Made by a program: the position numbers and the translations under genes. Shown here in pieces: positions 36,226 to 44,726 of a stretch of DNA of 64,000 nt (the first letter of the stretch is position 1; each line of letters starts with the position of its first letter). This stretch comes from Dyella terrae (GTDB lineage Bacteria; Pseudomonadota; Gammaproteobacteria; Xanthomonadales; Rhodanobacteraceae). The notes below the pieces were generated by a model. The model was given only the letters and a program-made list of their open reading frames with translations, ran no database searches and was not told the origin of the DNA. The stretch lies in assembly GCF_022394535.1 (NCBI RefSeq), contig NZ_CP089414.1, positions 2,728,001 through 2,792,000 on the forward strand, given 5' to 3'.

Positions 36226-36975
36226 TCAGCGCTCGGTAGTCGAAAGCACCAACTGCACACGCTCCGCCGCGAAACAGGTCAGCCCGTACTGCACGGGCTG
36301 ATTCTGTCCGTCCACATTGAGCGATTCGACTTCCAGCACGGGCAGGTCTGGCGATTGGTCCAGCACCATGCCCGTGGCGGTGCCAGCAAGACGCGCCGTT
36401 ACGCGGGTGTAGCTGCGGAAGTAATCAGAGATGCCGAACTCCGCCAGCGTGCGGCTCACCGAGCCCGTGCGCTGGAACACCTCGCCAAGGCGCGGAAAAC
36501 GCGCCGCCGAAAACCATGCCTGGCCATGGTCGAGCACACGTCCTTCTGCGTAGGCAGATGACTCGATCCACCACGCCCGCTCCCCACGCGCCAGCGCCAG
36601 CGATTCGGCCACGCGCTGCGGCGGCATCACCAGCGCAGTACCCAACACCTTGTTGCCCGACGTCACGTTGAGGTTGTTCATGTTGCGGCTGAAGCTGGTG
36701 CGCCGGCCGATGGCGTAGTCGTAGCACTCCTCCCGCACGCGCAACCCGCGCGCCGGATCGCCATGGATCGCACCGCGCTCCTCCAGCGCATCGAGCGCGC
36801 GCCGAACGGTATGCCGGTTCACGCGCAACTGCCGTGCCAGCTCCAGTGCGGATGGCAACTTGGCGCCACCGCGAAGCTGGCCGCTGCGGATCTGCTGCAA
36901 CACTTGCTGTTCGATCTGTCGCCATACCGGCACATCGCATGAACGATCCGGCGGCTGGAAGAGGATTGCCATCAT
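36226..36975 (-). CDS. phnF: PhnF-type GntR family transcriptional regulator (HutC/UTRA)
   Basis: A 249-residue regulator. The N-terminal winged helix is VWRQIEQQVLQQIRSGQL, then KLPSALELARQLRVNRHTV and RRALDALEERGAIHGD. The C-terminal UTRA ligand-binding domain includes GTALVMPPQRVAESLALARGE and ends VQYGLTCFAAERVQLVL, as in PhnF of phosphonate operons. It likely represses the flanking phosphonate genes until a phosphonate or phosphate-starvation signal is present. The start is the tandem ATGATG at 36975/36972 with AGGA just upstream. It is divergent from phnM with only 49 bp between, so one site could control both. Confidence 0.88.
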   Translation of the reverse strand: MMAILFQPPDRSCDVPVWRQIEQQVLQQIRSGQLRGGAKLPSALELARQLRVNRHTVRRALDALEERGAIHGDPARGLRVREECYDYAIGRRTSFSRNMNNLNVTSGNKVLGTALVMPPQRVAESLALARGERAWWIESSAYAEGRVLDHGQAWFSAARFPRLGEVFQRTGSVSRTLAEFGISDYFRSYTRVTARLAGTATGMVLDQSPDLPVLEVESLNVDGQNQPVQYGLTCFAAERVQLVLSTTER

Positions 36976-37024
36976 TCCTGCATTTTCCTGGCCCACACTG
37001 GCTGGCGGTGGTTGAGATCGGATA

Positions 37025-38212
37025 ATGAGTATGGGTAAGCCAGTTTTCGGGGGGATGACATTGGCGCACGGTGATACATGGCGCATTGCGCGAGCGCGTC
37101 TGATCCTGCCCGACCGGGTGATCGTGGGCGGCGCCGACATCCGCGGAGACCGCATCGAACGGCTCTGGGCCGGCGATGAGCTGCCGGATGGCGCCATCGA
37201 TTTCGAGGGTGATTTCCTGCTGCCCGGCCTGATCGAGCTACACACCGACAATCTCGAGAAACACCTACTCCCACGCGCTGGCGCGGCATGGCCCGCCCTG
37301 CCGGCCATGCTGGCGCACGACGCCCAACTGGTGGCCGCCGGCATCACCACCGTGCTGGATGCGCTATCGCTGGGTGACTTGGAACAAGACGGCGGTCGTA
37401 TCGACACGCTACGCAACGCCCTGATCGCGCTCGACGAGGCGCGGGATCACGACCTGCTGCGCTGTGAGCACTACCTGCATCTGCGCTGCGAACTGAGCTG
37501 GCCAGGGCTACTGGAGCTGGCCGAACCACTGATGATTCGCAAGGACCTGCGCTTGCTGTCCGTGATGGATCACACACCAGGCCAGCGCCAGTACCACGAC
37601 GTGCGCCAGTACCGCACGTACTACGGCCGCAGCGGGATCAGCTGGAGCGATGAAGAGTTCGCTGCGGTACTGGCGGAACGCCGCGAACAGCAGAGCCAGC
37701 ATCGCGACCTGCAGTTGGCCGGCGTGATGCGTCTGGCGCACCGCCATGGCCTGTTGGTCGCCAGCCACGACGATACCGACGTTGCCCATGTGGACGAAGC
37801 CGTCGACGTGGGCGCGCGCATCAGCGAGTTCCCCACCACACTGGAAGCCGCACAGGCAGCCCGGGAACATGGCCTGCACATCGTCGCTGGCGCCAGCAAC
37901 CTGGTGCGCGGTGGCTCGCATGCCGGCAACGTTGCGGCGATCACGCTGGCGCGCGCGGGTTGCCTGGATATTCTTTCTTCCGACTACATGCCGACCAGCC
38001 TGTTGCAGGGCGCCTTCATCCTGCATGAGCAAGCCGGCTGGACACTGCCCGAAGCGGTGGCGACGGTCACCAGCACGCCCGCTGACGTGCTGGGTTTCGG
38101 CGACCGCGGACGCCTTGGCGAAGGACTACGTGCTGACTTGCTTCGCGTACGCATGCATCGCACACAATCCGTGGTCCGTTCCGTATGGGTCGCGGGCGCG
38201 CAACGGCTCTAG
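37025..38212 (+). CDS. phnM: alpha-D-ribose 1-methylphosphonate 5-triphosphate diphosphatase (PhnM family)
   Basis: A 395-residue amidohydrolase-fold protein. The PhnM hallmark PGLIELHTDNLEKHLLPR gives the first metal ligands, followed by MDHTPGQRQYHDV, LVASHDDTDV and ILSSDYMPTSLLQGAF. PhnM removes diphosphate from the ribosyl-phosphonate triphosphate made by PhnGHIL in the C-P lyase route. None of the C-P lyase core proteins is in the window, so either the rest of the route is elsewhere or this PhnM acts on another substrate in this cluster. The start is unsure; ATGs at 37031 and 37055 are in frame. It is divergent from phnF. Confidence 0.88.
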   Translation: MSMGKPVFGGMTLAHGDTWRIARARLILPDRVIVGGADIRGDRIERLWAGDELPDGAIDFEGDFLLPGLIELHTDNLEKHLLPRAGAAWPALPAMLAHDAQLVAAGITTVLDALSLGDLEQDGGRIDTLRNALIALDEARDHDLLRCEHYLHLRCELSWPGLLELAEPLMIRKDLRLLSVMDHTPGQRQYHDVRQYRTYYGRSGISWSDEEFAAVLAERREQQSQHRDLQLAGVMRLAHRHGLLVASHDDTDVAHVDEAVDVGARISEFPTTLEAAQAAREHGLHIVAGASNLVRGGSHAGNVAAITLARAGCLDILSSDYMPTSLLQGAFILHEQAGWTLPEAVATVTSTPADVLGFGDRGRLGEGLRADLLRVRMHRTQSVVRSVWVAGAQRL

Positions 38213-38214
38213 GC

Positions 38215-38250
38215 GCTACGGACGGCCAAACGTCTGCCATACGCCGTAGC
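38215..38250 (+). terminator. possible hairpin after phnM
   Basis: GCTACGG (38215-38221) and CCGTAGC (38244-38250) can pair just after the phnM stop. There is no T-tract, so this is weak evidence. Confidence 0.3.
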
Positions 38251-38441
38251 TGACGCCGCGCTGTCAATGTTGCGGCCAGCATAAACATCGTAAGTTCTAT
38301 CGCCACTGACGCGCATAGACAACGGGCAATAGTTGCCTAGTCCCAGTCATTCGCATTTCACCCGCCCTCCCTAGCCTGCGCCCATCGCAGCAATCGACCG
38401 GCCGACGCCGTTTGGCCATTTCACGTTTCGGGGAGACAGTC

Positions 38442-41132
38442 TTGAAGATCAATCCAATCACTTGCGCGGTGCTTGCCGCGCTTGCGGTCGCTCGTGTGTC
38501 TTATGCCGACGATGCCACGCCACCGGCAGCGCCGCCCCCGGCGCCGACTGCGGATGCATCCGTATCCACGCTCGGCGCGATCACGGTGACAGCGCAGCAT
38601 GCCAACGAAGACATGCAGGATGTGCCGATCACCATGCAGGCGTTCACCGGAACGATGCTGCAACAGCTCCACGTCGACACCTTCGATGACATCATCCGGT
38701 ATCTGCCCAACGTCACGTTCGCGGAGAACGGTCCGGGTCAGGGCAATATCTACATGCGCGGCCTCAGCACGGGTTTCCTGGGCAACCAGTCGAGCGCATC
38801 CATCGCGCCGTTCCCCAACGTCGCTGTCTACCTCGACGACCAGTCGATGCAGTTCCCGGCACGCAACCTCGACGTCTACATGGTGGACATGGAGCGCGTG
38901 GAAGTACTCGAAGGCCCGCAGGGCACGCTGTTCGGCGGCGGCGCTGAAGCTGGCGCGGTTCGCTACATCACCAACAAGCCCAACCTGGACAAGGTCAGCG
39001 GCAACGTGGAGGCGAGCACCGGCGTGACCGCCGGCGGCGATCCGAACAACTCGGCCAACGCGGTACTTAACCTGCCCATCATCCCGGGCACCTTTGCGCT
39101 ACGCGGCGTGATCTACAACGACCATCGCGGCGGCTACATCGACAACGTGCCGAGCACGTTCACCCGCAACAACAACGATGGCGGCAACTTCTACGCCAAC
39201 ATCAAGCCGACCGGCGGCCTGTGCCCGAATGGCCAGGGCACCAGCACCGGTTACTGCGCTGTGCCCGGCAGCCCGACAGCCAACAACAACTCCGTCGCGC
39301 AGAAGGACTGGAATCCGGTCGATTATCAGGGCGCCCGCGTGTCCGCGCTCTATAAGTTCAATGACGACTGGAATGTGTTGATCGCACAGAGCTATCAGGA
39401 GATGGATGCGCAAGGCCAGTCGTCGACCTATCCGATCGGTTCGGACGGCCAGACCCTGCAGCCGCTGCAGACCACCGCATTCGCGCCCGCCTGGGACAAG
39501 GACCGCAACTCCAACACCGCGTGGACCTTGAACGGCAAGATCGGCGACGTCTCGATGGTGTACACCGGCGGCTACACCGACCGTCACATCAGCGAACAGC
39601 AGGACTACACCAACTACGCCCGCGCCGCAGGCGGCTGGTACTACACCTGCTCCGGCGGCTCCGGCCTGGGCGCTGGCACCAAGCCGACTTGCTACTCCCC
39701 GATCGGCTATTGGAACGATCAGGTCAAGAGCACGCACCTGAGTCATGAGCTGCGCTTCAGCACGCCGGAAGAAAATCGCCTGCGCGCCATCGGCGGCCTG
39801 TACTACGAGGATTTCCAGATCCTCGACGACATGAACTTCAACTACAAGACCATCCCGTCCTGCACGCCGCCCAATCTTTCCTCGGCGCTTGCTGGCGGTG
39901 CACCATGCGTCGCCAACGTGGTGCCTTATCCGGGCACGGCGAAGATGGACGCCAGCCAGCGAAGCGACAGCACGGCGTTCGGCGAAGATGAGCAGCGTGG
40001 CTACCGGCAGATCGCTGCGTTCGGCTCGGTGTCCTACGACATCATCCCCGAGGTGCTCACCGCGACCGCTGGCACGCGTTACTACCACTACTCCGAGTAC
40101 CAGCGCGGTTCGCAGTACTCCACGGGTTCCAACTGCGTGAACGTGCCCAACGGCCAGTGCGTGGGCGGCGACGCCACCAGCATGACTGCAGAGAACCTCA
40201 ACGCCGCGTACCACGGCTTCCGTAGCCGCGCGAACCTGGTCTGGCACGTCACGTCCGACGCGATGGTCTACTACACCTTCTCGCAGGGCTTCCGCCCGGG
40301 TGCGTTCAACCGCACCACCAAGGATGTGGCCAAGGGACCGGACGGCCCGCAGTACAGCAAGCCGCTCAGCTACGCGCCGGACTCCCTCACCAATAACGAG
40401 ATCGGCTTCAAGACCACGTTCTTCGACGATCGCCTGCTGCTCAACGGCTCGCTGTACCACATGAAGTGGGACAACGTGCAAATGCAGTTCTTCAACCCGC
40501 TGGTGCTCGGCAACACCACGTTCGGCGTCAACGGCCCGAACTACAAGGTGGACGGCGTGGAACTGCAGTTCGAGGGACGTGTCACCGACGGCCTGACGTT
40601 GATGGGCTCGGGCTCGTTCAACAAGTCCAAGCAGACCAATTCGCCGTGCCTTGTGGGCAACATCCCGAACACACCGTCCTACGGCGCGTGTATCACCCAG
40701 GTGCTTATCGCCGGCCAAGGCGTGCAGCCGTTCGCGAACCCGTTCGGCGCTTCCGGCAGCGAGCCGGCCTTCTCGCCCCGCTCGCAGTTCAACCTGCGCG
40801 CCCGCTATGACTGGACCTTCAACGGCAACTACAAGGCCTTCGCCATGGTCGGCGCCAGCCATACCGGCTCCATGTACAACCAGCCGGCCACCTACCCCAG
40901 CGGCGAAGGCGTGCTGTACCCGACCACGGTGGACTTGCGCTACCTGCAGGCGGGCTACACGACCTACGACGCCTCCTTGGGTATCGCGAAGGATGCCTGG
41001 GACCTGTCGCTCTACGGCACCAACTTGAGCAACAGCCACGCCAGCGTGTTCACCTCGTCGGCCCAGTTCATCCAGTCACAGGTGCCCCTGCGCCCACGCG
41101 TGGTCGGCGTGAAGTTCGGATTCAAGTTCTGA
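38442..41132 (+). CDS. TonB-dependent outer membrane receptor
   Basis: An 896-residue receptor. The signal peptide is (M)KINPITCAVLAALAVARVSYA, then a Pro/Ala-rich linker and TonB-box-like segment (LGAITVTAQ). The plug follows (DVPITMQAFTGTML, IIRYLPNVTF, DMERVEVLEGPQGTLFGGG) and a long barrel ending VVGVKFGFKF. There is no STN domain, so no transmembrane signalling. The start is almost surely TTG at 38442, with GGGGAGA 6 nt before it; no ATG lies nearby. It follows phnM and precedes a TPR-sulfotransferase. Import of a phosphonate-bearing or sulfated compound is possible, but the substrate is unknown. Confidence 0.92.
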   Translation: MKINPITCAVLAALAVARVSYADDATPPAAPPPAPTADASVSTLGAITVTAQHANEDMQDVPITMQAFTGTMLQQLHVDTFDDIIRYLPNVTFAENGPGQGNIYMRGLSTGFLGNQSSASIAPFPNVAVYLDDQSMQFPARNLDVYMVDMERVEVLEGPQGTLFGGGAEAGAVRYITNKPNLDKVSGNVEASTGVTAGGDPNNSANAVLNLPIIPGTFALRGVIYNDHRGGYIDNVPSTFTRNNNDGGNFYANIKPTGGLCPNGQGTSTGYCAVPGSPTANNNSVAQKDWNPVDYQGARVSALYKFNDDWNVLIAQSYQEMDAQGQSSTYPIGSDGQTLQPLQTTAFAPAWDKDRNSNTAWTLNGKIGDVSMVYTGGYTDRHISEQQDYTNYARAAGGWYYTCSGGSGLGAGTKPTCYSPIGYWNDQVKSTHLSHELRFSTPEENRLRAIGGLYYEDFQILDDMNFNYKTIPSCTPPNLSSALAGGAPCVANVVPYPGTAKMDASQRSDSTAFGEDEQRGYRQIAAFGSVSYDIIPEVLTATAGTRYYHYSEYQRGSQYSTGSNCVNVPNGQCVGGDATSMTAENLNAAYHGFRSRANLVWHVTSDAMVYYTFSQGFRPGAFNRTTKDVAKGPDGPQYSKPLSYAPDSLTNNEIGFKTTFFDDRLLLNGSLYHMKWDNVQMQFFNPLVLGNTTFGVNGPNYKVDGVELQFEGRVTDGLTLMGSGSFNKSKQTNSPCLVGNIPNTPSYGACITQVLIAGQGVQPFANPFGASGSEPAFSPRSQFNLRARYDWTFNGNYKAFAMVGASHTGSMYNQPATYPSGEGVLYPTTVDLRYLQAGYTTYDASLGIAKDAWDLSLYGTNLSNSHASVFTSSAQFIQSQVPLRPRVVGVKFGFKF

Positions 41133-41166
41133 CATCTTGCCGTCGCAGATCGGCACATAGCATGGG

Positions 41167-41232
41167 GTGGGCCTAGGCCCACCCCTCTTCCGTTCTACCG
41201 TGGGCTTAGGCCCACCCCTTTTCCGTTCAACC
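41167..41232 (+). repeat. two tandem 33-bp hairpin units (terminator-like) after the TonB receptor
   Basis: Units 41167-41199 and 41200-41232 differ at only 3 of 33 positions. Each holds a palindrome (GTGGGC..GCCCAC) followed by CCCC and T-rich sequence, like an intrinsic terminator. The tract begins 34 bp after the receptor stop and ends 12 bp before the next ATG, so read-through would matter for the sulfotransferase gene. Confidence 0.85.
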
Positions 41233-41244
41233 CATCGATAACGC

Positions 41245-43260
41245 ATGAACGCCGTCGTAGCCGAGCCACCTCAGATGTCCGTCGAACAGCAAGTCCAGCG
41301 CGTACGCCAACTGCAGGGTATGGGGGAGCACGCGCAAGCGCTGACGCTGGCGCAATCTCTGTTGCCTGACGTGCCGGAGAACCGCGATGCGCTGCACCTC
41401 ATCGCCAAGAGCCAGCGATACCTTGGACAAGTCGATGAAGCACTGAACACGCTCATCGATCTCGAACGGTGGCATCCCCATTTCAGTCGACTCCACGAGG
41501 AGCGCGGCCACTGCTACGTCGTCCAGCGCGATGCACCGCAGGCGATCGACGCACTGCTGCGCGCGGTCAACCTCAACCCCGCGCTACCTTCGAGCTGGAA
41601 CCTGCTCGAAGGCCTTTACCGCATGACCGGCGATCACGCCAACGCGGCCACCGCGGCCTCACACGTCGCAACACTCAAGCGCCTCGCGCCCGAGGTGGTG
41701 CAGGCCACCAGCCTGGTCTCCGACGGTGAACTGACCCAAGCCGAGCAGCTCATCCGACCTTACCTGCAGCGCACGGGCCACGATGTCGAAGGCATGCGCC
41801 TGCTGGCGCGCATTGCCGTCGCGCGCGACGTGCTGGACGACGCCGACACCCTGCTCACTGCCGTGCTTGAAATCGCACCCGACTTTCATGCCGCCCGCTT
41901 CGACTACGCCAAGGTGCTGTTCGAGCGCCACCAGTACCAGCGCGCATGCGAGGAGATGGAGAAGCTGTTGGCTATGGATCCGCAGCACCTGGACTACCGC
42001 ACGCTGCATGCCAGCGCCTGCGTCGGGCTGGGCGAGCACGAGCGCGCCATCGGGCTGTATCGCGCGCTGCTGCGCGAAATACCTGGCGCGGCAGACCTGC
42101 ATCTCTCCCTCGCCCATTCGTTGAAGACGCAAGGCCAGCGCAGCGACGCCATCGACGCCTATCACGCCGCCATCGCGGCAAGGCCGCACTTTGGCGATGC
42201 GTACTGGAGCCTGGCGAATCTCAAGACGTATCGCTTCAGCGACGACGAGATCGCCCGCATGGCCGCAGGGGAAGCGGCAGCGGACACGCCAACCGTGGAT
42301 CGCTATCACCTGTGTTTCGCACTCGGCAAAGCGTTCGAGGATCGGGGCGACCATGACGCTTCCTGGCAACACTATGCGCGTGGCAACGCGCTCAAACGCG
42401 CGGAGAGCCGTTACCGTCCGGAGATCATCGAAACCAATACGCGCAGGCAGATCACCGTATGCACGCGCGAGTTCTTCGCCGCTCGCGCAGGCCTTGGCGA
42501 CCCCAGCCCCGACCCCATCTTCATCGTCGGCCTGCCGCGCGCAGGCTCCACGCTGCTGGAGCAGATCCTCGCCTCGCATTCGCAGGTCGACGGCACGCAA
42601 GAGCTCGCCGACATCCCCCGTATCGTGCTTGAACTGCAAGGGCGCGAGCCTGATTTCGACGATCCGCGTTACCCAGGCGTGCTCGCCGATGTGCCGCCGG
42701 AGACTTTCCGCGAGCTAGGCGGACGATACCTTCGCGACACTCGCATCTATCGCGGCGAGGCGCCTCGTTTCATCGACAAGATGCCGAACAACTTCCGGCA
42801 CATCGGCCTGATCCACCTGATGTTTCCCAACGCGAAGATCATCGACGCGCGTCGCGAACCCATGGCCTGCTGTTTCAGCAACCTCAAGCAGCTATTTGCC
42901 AGCGGTCAGGAGTTCACCTACAGCATGGAAGATATCGCGCGCTACTACCGCACCTACCTGGATCTGATGGAGCACTGGGACACGGTGCTGCCGGGACGTG
43001 TGCTGCGCGTGCATCACGAGGACGTGGTGGATGACCTGGAAGGCAACGTTCGGCGCATCCTCGATTTCTGCGGGCTGCCTTTCGAGGCTTCGTGCCTCGA
43101 CTTCCACAAGACGGAGCGCAGCGTCCGCACCGCCAGCTCGGAACAGGTGCGTCGCCCGATCTTCCGCGACGGCCTGGACCAGTGGACGAAGTACGCACCC
43201 TACCTCGGCCCGCTCAAGGAAATGCTCGGCGACGCACTGGAGCGTTATCGCCCGGTTTGA
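41245..43260 (+). CDS. tetratricopeptide-repeat sulfotransferase
   Basis: A 671-residue protein. The N-terminal 400 residues are TPR-type helical repeats (PALPSSWNLLEGLYRMTGDHANA, RSDAIDAYHAAIAARPHFGDAYWSLANL is one repeat region). The C-terminal 250 residues are a sulfotransferase domain with the PAPS P-loop FIVGLPRAGSTLLEQIL near residue 425, then DKMPNNFRHIGLIHLMFPNAKIID (3'-phosphate region) and LRVHHEDVVDDLEG. It would sulfate a protein, glycan or small molecule in the cytoplasm. Such proteins often sit next to TonB receptor genes in this and related orders. The 3' end overlaps the convergent cupin gene by 16 bp. Confidence 0.9.
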   Translation: MNAVVAEPPQMSVEQQVQRVRQLQGMGEHAQALTLAQSLLPDVPENRDALHLIAKSQRYLGQVDEALNTLIDLERWHPHFSRLHEERGHCYVVQRDAPQAIDALLRAVNLNPALPSSWNLLEGLYRMTGDHANAATAASHVATLKRLAPEVVQATSLVSDGELTQAEQLIRPYLQRTGHDVEGMRLLARIAVARDVLDDADTLLTAVLEIAPDFHAARFDYAKVLFERHQYQRACEEMEKLLAMDPQHLDYRTLHASACVGLGEHERAIGLYRALLREIPGAADLHLSLAHSLKTQGQRSDAIDAYHAAIAARPHFGDAYWSLANLKTYRFSDDEIARMAAGEAAADTPTVDRYHLCFALGKAFEDRGDHDASWQHYARGNALKRAESRYRPEIIETNTRRQITVCTREFFAARAGLGDPSPDPIFIVGLPRAGSTLLEQILASHSQVDGTQELADIPRIVLELQGREPDFDDPRYPGVLADVPPETFRELGGRYLRDTRIYRGEAPRFIDKMPNNFRHIGLIHLMFPNAKIIDARREPMACCFSNLKQLFASGQEFTYSMEDIARYYRTYLDLMEHWDTVLPGRVLRVHHEDVVDDLEGNVRRILDFCGLPFEASCLDFHKTERSVRTASSEQVRRPIFRDGLDQWTKYAPYLGPLKEMLGDALERYRPV

Positions 43261-43622
43261 GTTCGCTGCGCACCCACGAACACCACCAGGAACGTGGCCG
43301 GCTCGCTATCGCTGGCGTTGGCGCTGACCAGGTGGCGTGCGCCGGCCGGCTCGAACCAGTTCTCGCCGGCCGCGAACACGCGCAGCGGCTGGCCTTCAAC
43401 TTGGCTGCGCACGTGACCTTGCAGCACATAGACGTAAGCATCGCGATCATGCGAATGCGGCTTGGATGATTCACCTGGCGCATAAGTGACACGCAAGGCT
43501 TCGATGAATTGACCTGGCGCGCGCGTCAACGCCGCCGTCAGCAGCGACTCGTCGTGCGTCGCCATGGCTGGCATCGTCAAGGCAAGCGCCGTTATCCAAA
43601 CGAGAATGTGAGCGGCGCGCAT
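43245..43622 (-). CDS. exported cupin domain protein
   Basis: A 125-residue protein with a signal peptide (MRAAHILVWITALALTMPAMA) and a single cupin barrel: RVTYAPGESSKPHSHDRDAYVYVLQGHV (motif 1, metal His) and FAAGENWFEPAGARHLVSAN (motif 2). It is probably periplasmic; its catalytic or binding role is unknown. It starts 2 bp after the stop of the thioredoxin-like gene, so the two form an operon. The last 16 bp overlap the end of the convergent sulfotransferase gene. Confidence 0.87.
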   Translation of the reverse strand: MRAAHILVWITALALTMPAMATHDESLLTAALTRAPGQFIEALRVTYAPGESSKPHSHDRDAYVYVLQGHVRSQVEGQPLRVFAAGENWFEPAGARHLVSANASDSEPATFLVVFVGAQRTQTGR

Positions 43623-43624
43623 GA

Positions 43625-44644
43625 TCAGCGCACCGTGACAGCAGACTGCTGCGAGGGCAGCGCGGCATCCACATCTTCGCTACGGCGAAGCACCTTGCCC
43701 TGCTCATCCAGCACGATCACCGTGGGTACGTGCATCACCCGAAAGCGACGGAACAACGTACCTGAGTCGTCCAGTGCCAGCGGCATGACGATGTGGTGTT
43801 CGCGCTGGTAGTCGGCCAGTTCTTCGCGACTGGCCCACAACCCTGAGGCGATGCCCAGCCACTGCGCATGGTTGTCGCGTGCCAGCACGTCAGCGCGTTC
43901 ACGCGCCGCGCGGCAACTCTGCGCCAACGCGGGACGACTCGTGGCGAGGTATGACTCGCACCACGGCGAAAGGAATAGCAGCACGGTGGGCTTCCCGGCT
44001 TTCGCGCCGAAGGCCGGTAGCGACGGGCCACTCAGCGTTTGCACGTTGAATGCGGGCACGCGATCACCGACGTCGTAGTGCGGCTCGTCCTTCGGCGCGG
44101 CAGCCGAGGCCATCTGCGCCGATGAGCGGCTGCGTGCTTGCGCAAGCGCGGCATCCAGCTTGTCGTTCGCCTCGTGCCCTACGTACAAGATGCGGCCGTC
44201 ACGACCGATCACCACATGCTGAGGTGTAACCCGCAGATGAAAGGCCTCGCCCAGCGACCCATCATCAAACACGATCGGCATGCCAAGCCCTAACTGTTTC
44301 TGCGCCTTGCGTACTTCCTCGACGCTGTCATCGAAGCCCACGTCGATGGCGATCACGACCATGTCGGGGCCGGCCTGTTCATAGGTACGTTCGAAGTGCG
44401 GCATCTGTTCGCGACACGGCACGCACCAGGTGGCCCAGAACTTCAGGTAGACGGCTTTCTTGCCGTAGAGCGCACCGAGGTCGATGGTCTGGCCGTCGAT
44501 GGTCTTGAGCACTATGTGCGGTGCAGGTTGGCCAATCAGGCTGCGCCCGGCTATCTCAGCGCGTGACTGACCAGACTCGGAGGCATACGCCACCATGCAA
44601 CACACGAGCAGACAAAGCGAGGCGAAGTAACGCACGGCGAGCAT
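43625..44644 (-). CDS. exported protein with two tandem thioredoxin/TlpA-like domains, one without CXXC
   Basis: A 339-residue protein with an N-terminal export segment (YFASLCLLVCCMVAYASES). Domain 1 (about 30-170) is TlpA-like with the redox motif LKFWATWCVPCREQMPHF and the cis-Pro loop LRVTPQHVVIGRDG. Domain 2 (about 195-335) repeats the fold (VPAFNVQTLSGPSLPAFG, LLFLSPWCESYLATSRP, RVMHVPTVIVLDEQGKVL), but the second active-site Cys is missing (WCESY). So only the first domain can do dithiol exchange; the second may bind a client or form a mixed disulfide. The operon partner is the cupin protein. The start at 44644 begins the signal sequence. Confidence 0.88.
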   Translation of the reverse strand: MLAVRYFASLCLLVCCMVAYASESGQSRAEIAGRSLIGQPAPHIVLKTIDGQTIDLGALYGKKAVYLKFWATWCVPCREQMPHFERTYEQAGPDMVVIAIDVGFDDSVEEVRKAQKQLGLGMPIVFDDGSLGEAFHLRVTPQHVVIGRDGRILYVGHEANDKLDAALAQARSRSSAQMASAAAPKDEPHYDVGDRVPAFNVQTLSGPSLPAFGAKAGKPTVLLFLSPWCESYLATSRPALAQSCRAARERADVLARDNHAQWLGIASGLWASREELADYQREHHIVMPLALDDSGTLFRRFRVMHVPTVIVLDEQGKVLRRSEDVDAALPSQQSAVTVR

Positions 44645-44726
44645 CCTTGGCTGGGAGAGCTCGCATGCTCCTCCGCTGCCCAACGGCCGGACAGGTCCAG
44701 TGGGCGCGAAAACGAGGGAACCAGCG

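Noticed and set aside
33009..38212. C-P lyase operon
   Set aside because: Only PhnF and PhnM types are present; none of PhnG, H, I, J, K or L was found on either strand in the window.
39099..41039. A 646-codon frame antisense to the TonB receptor
   Set aside because: Shadow frame, Arg/Val/Ala-rich and without a ribosome-binding site.
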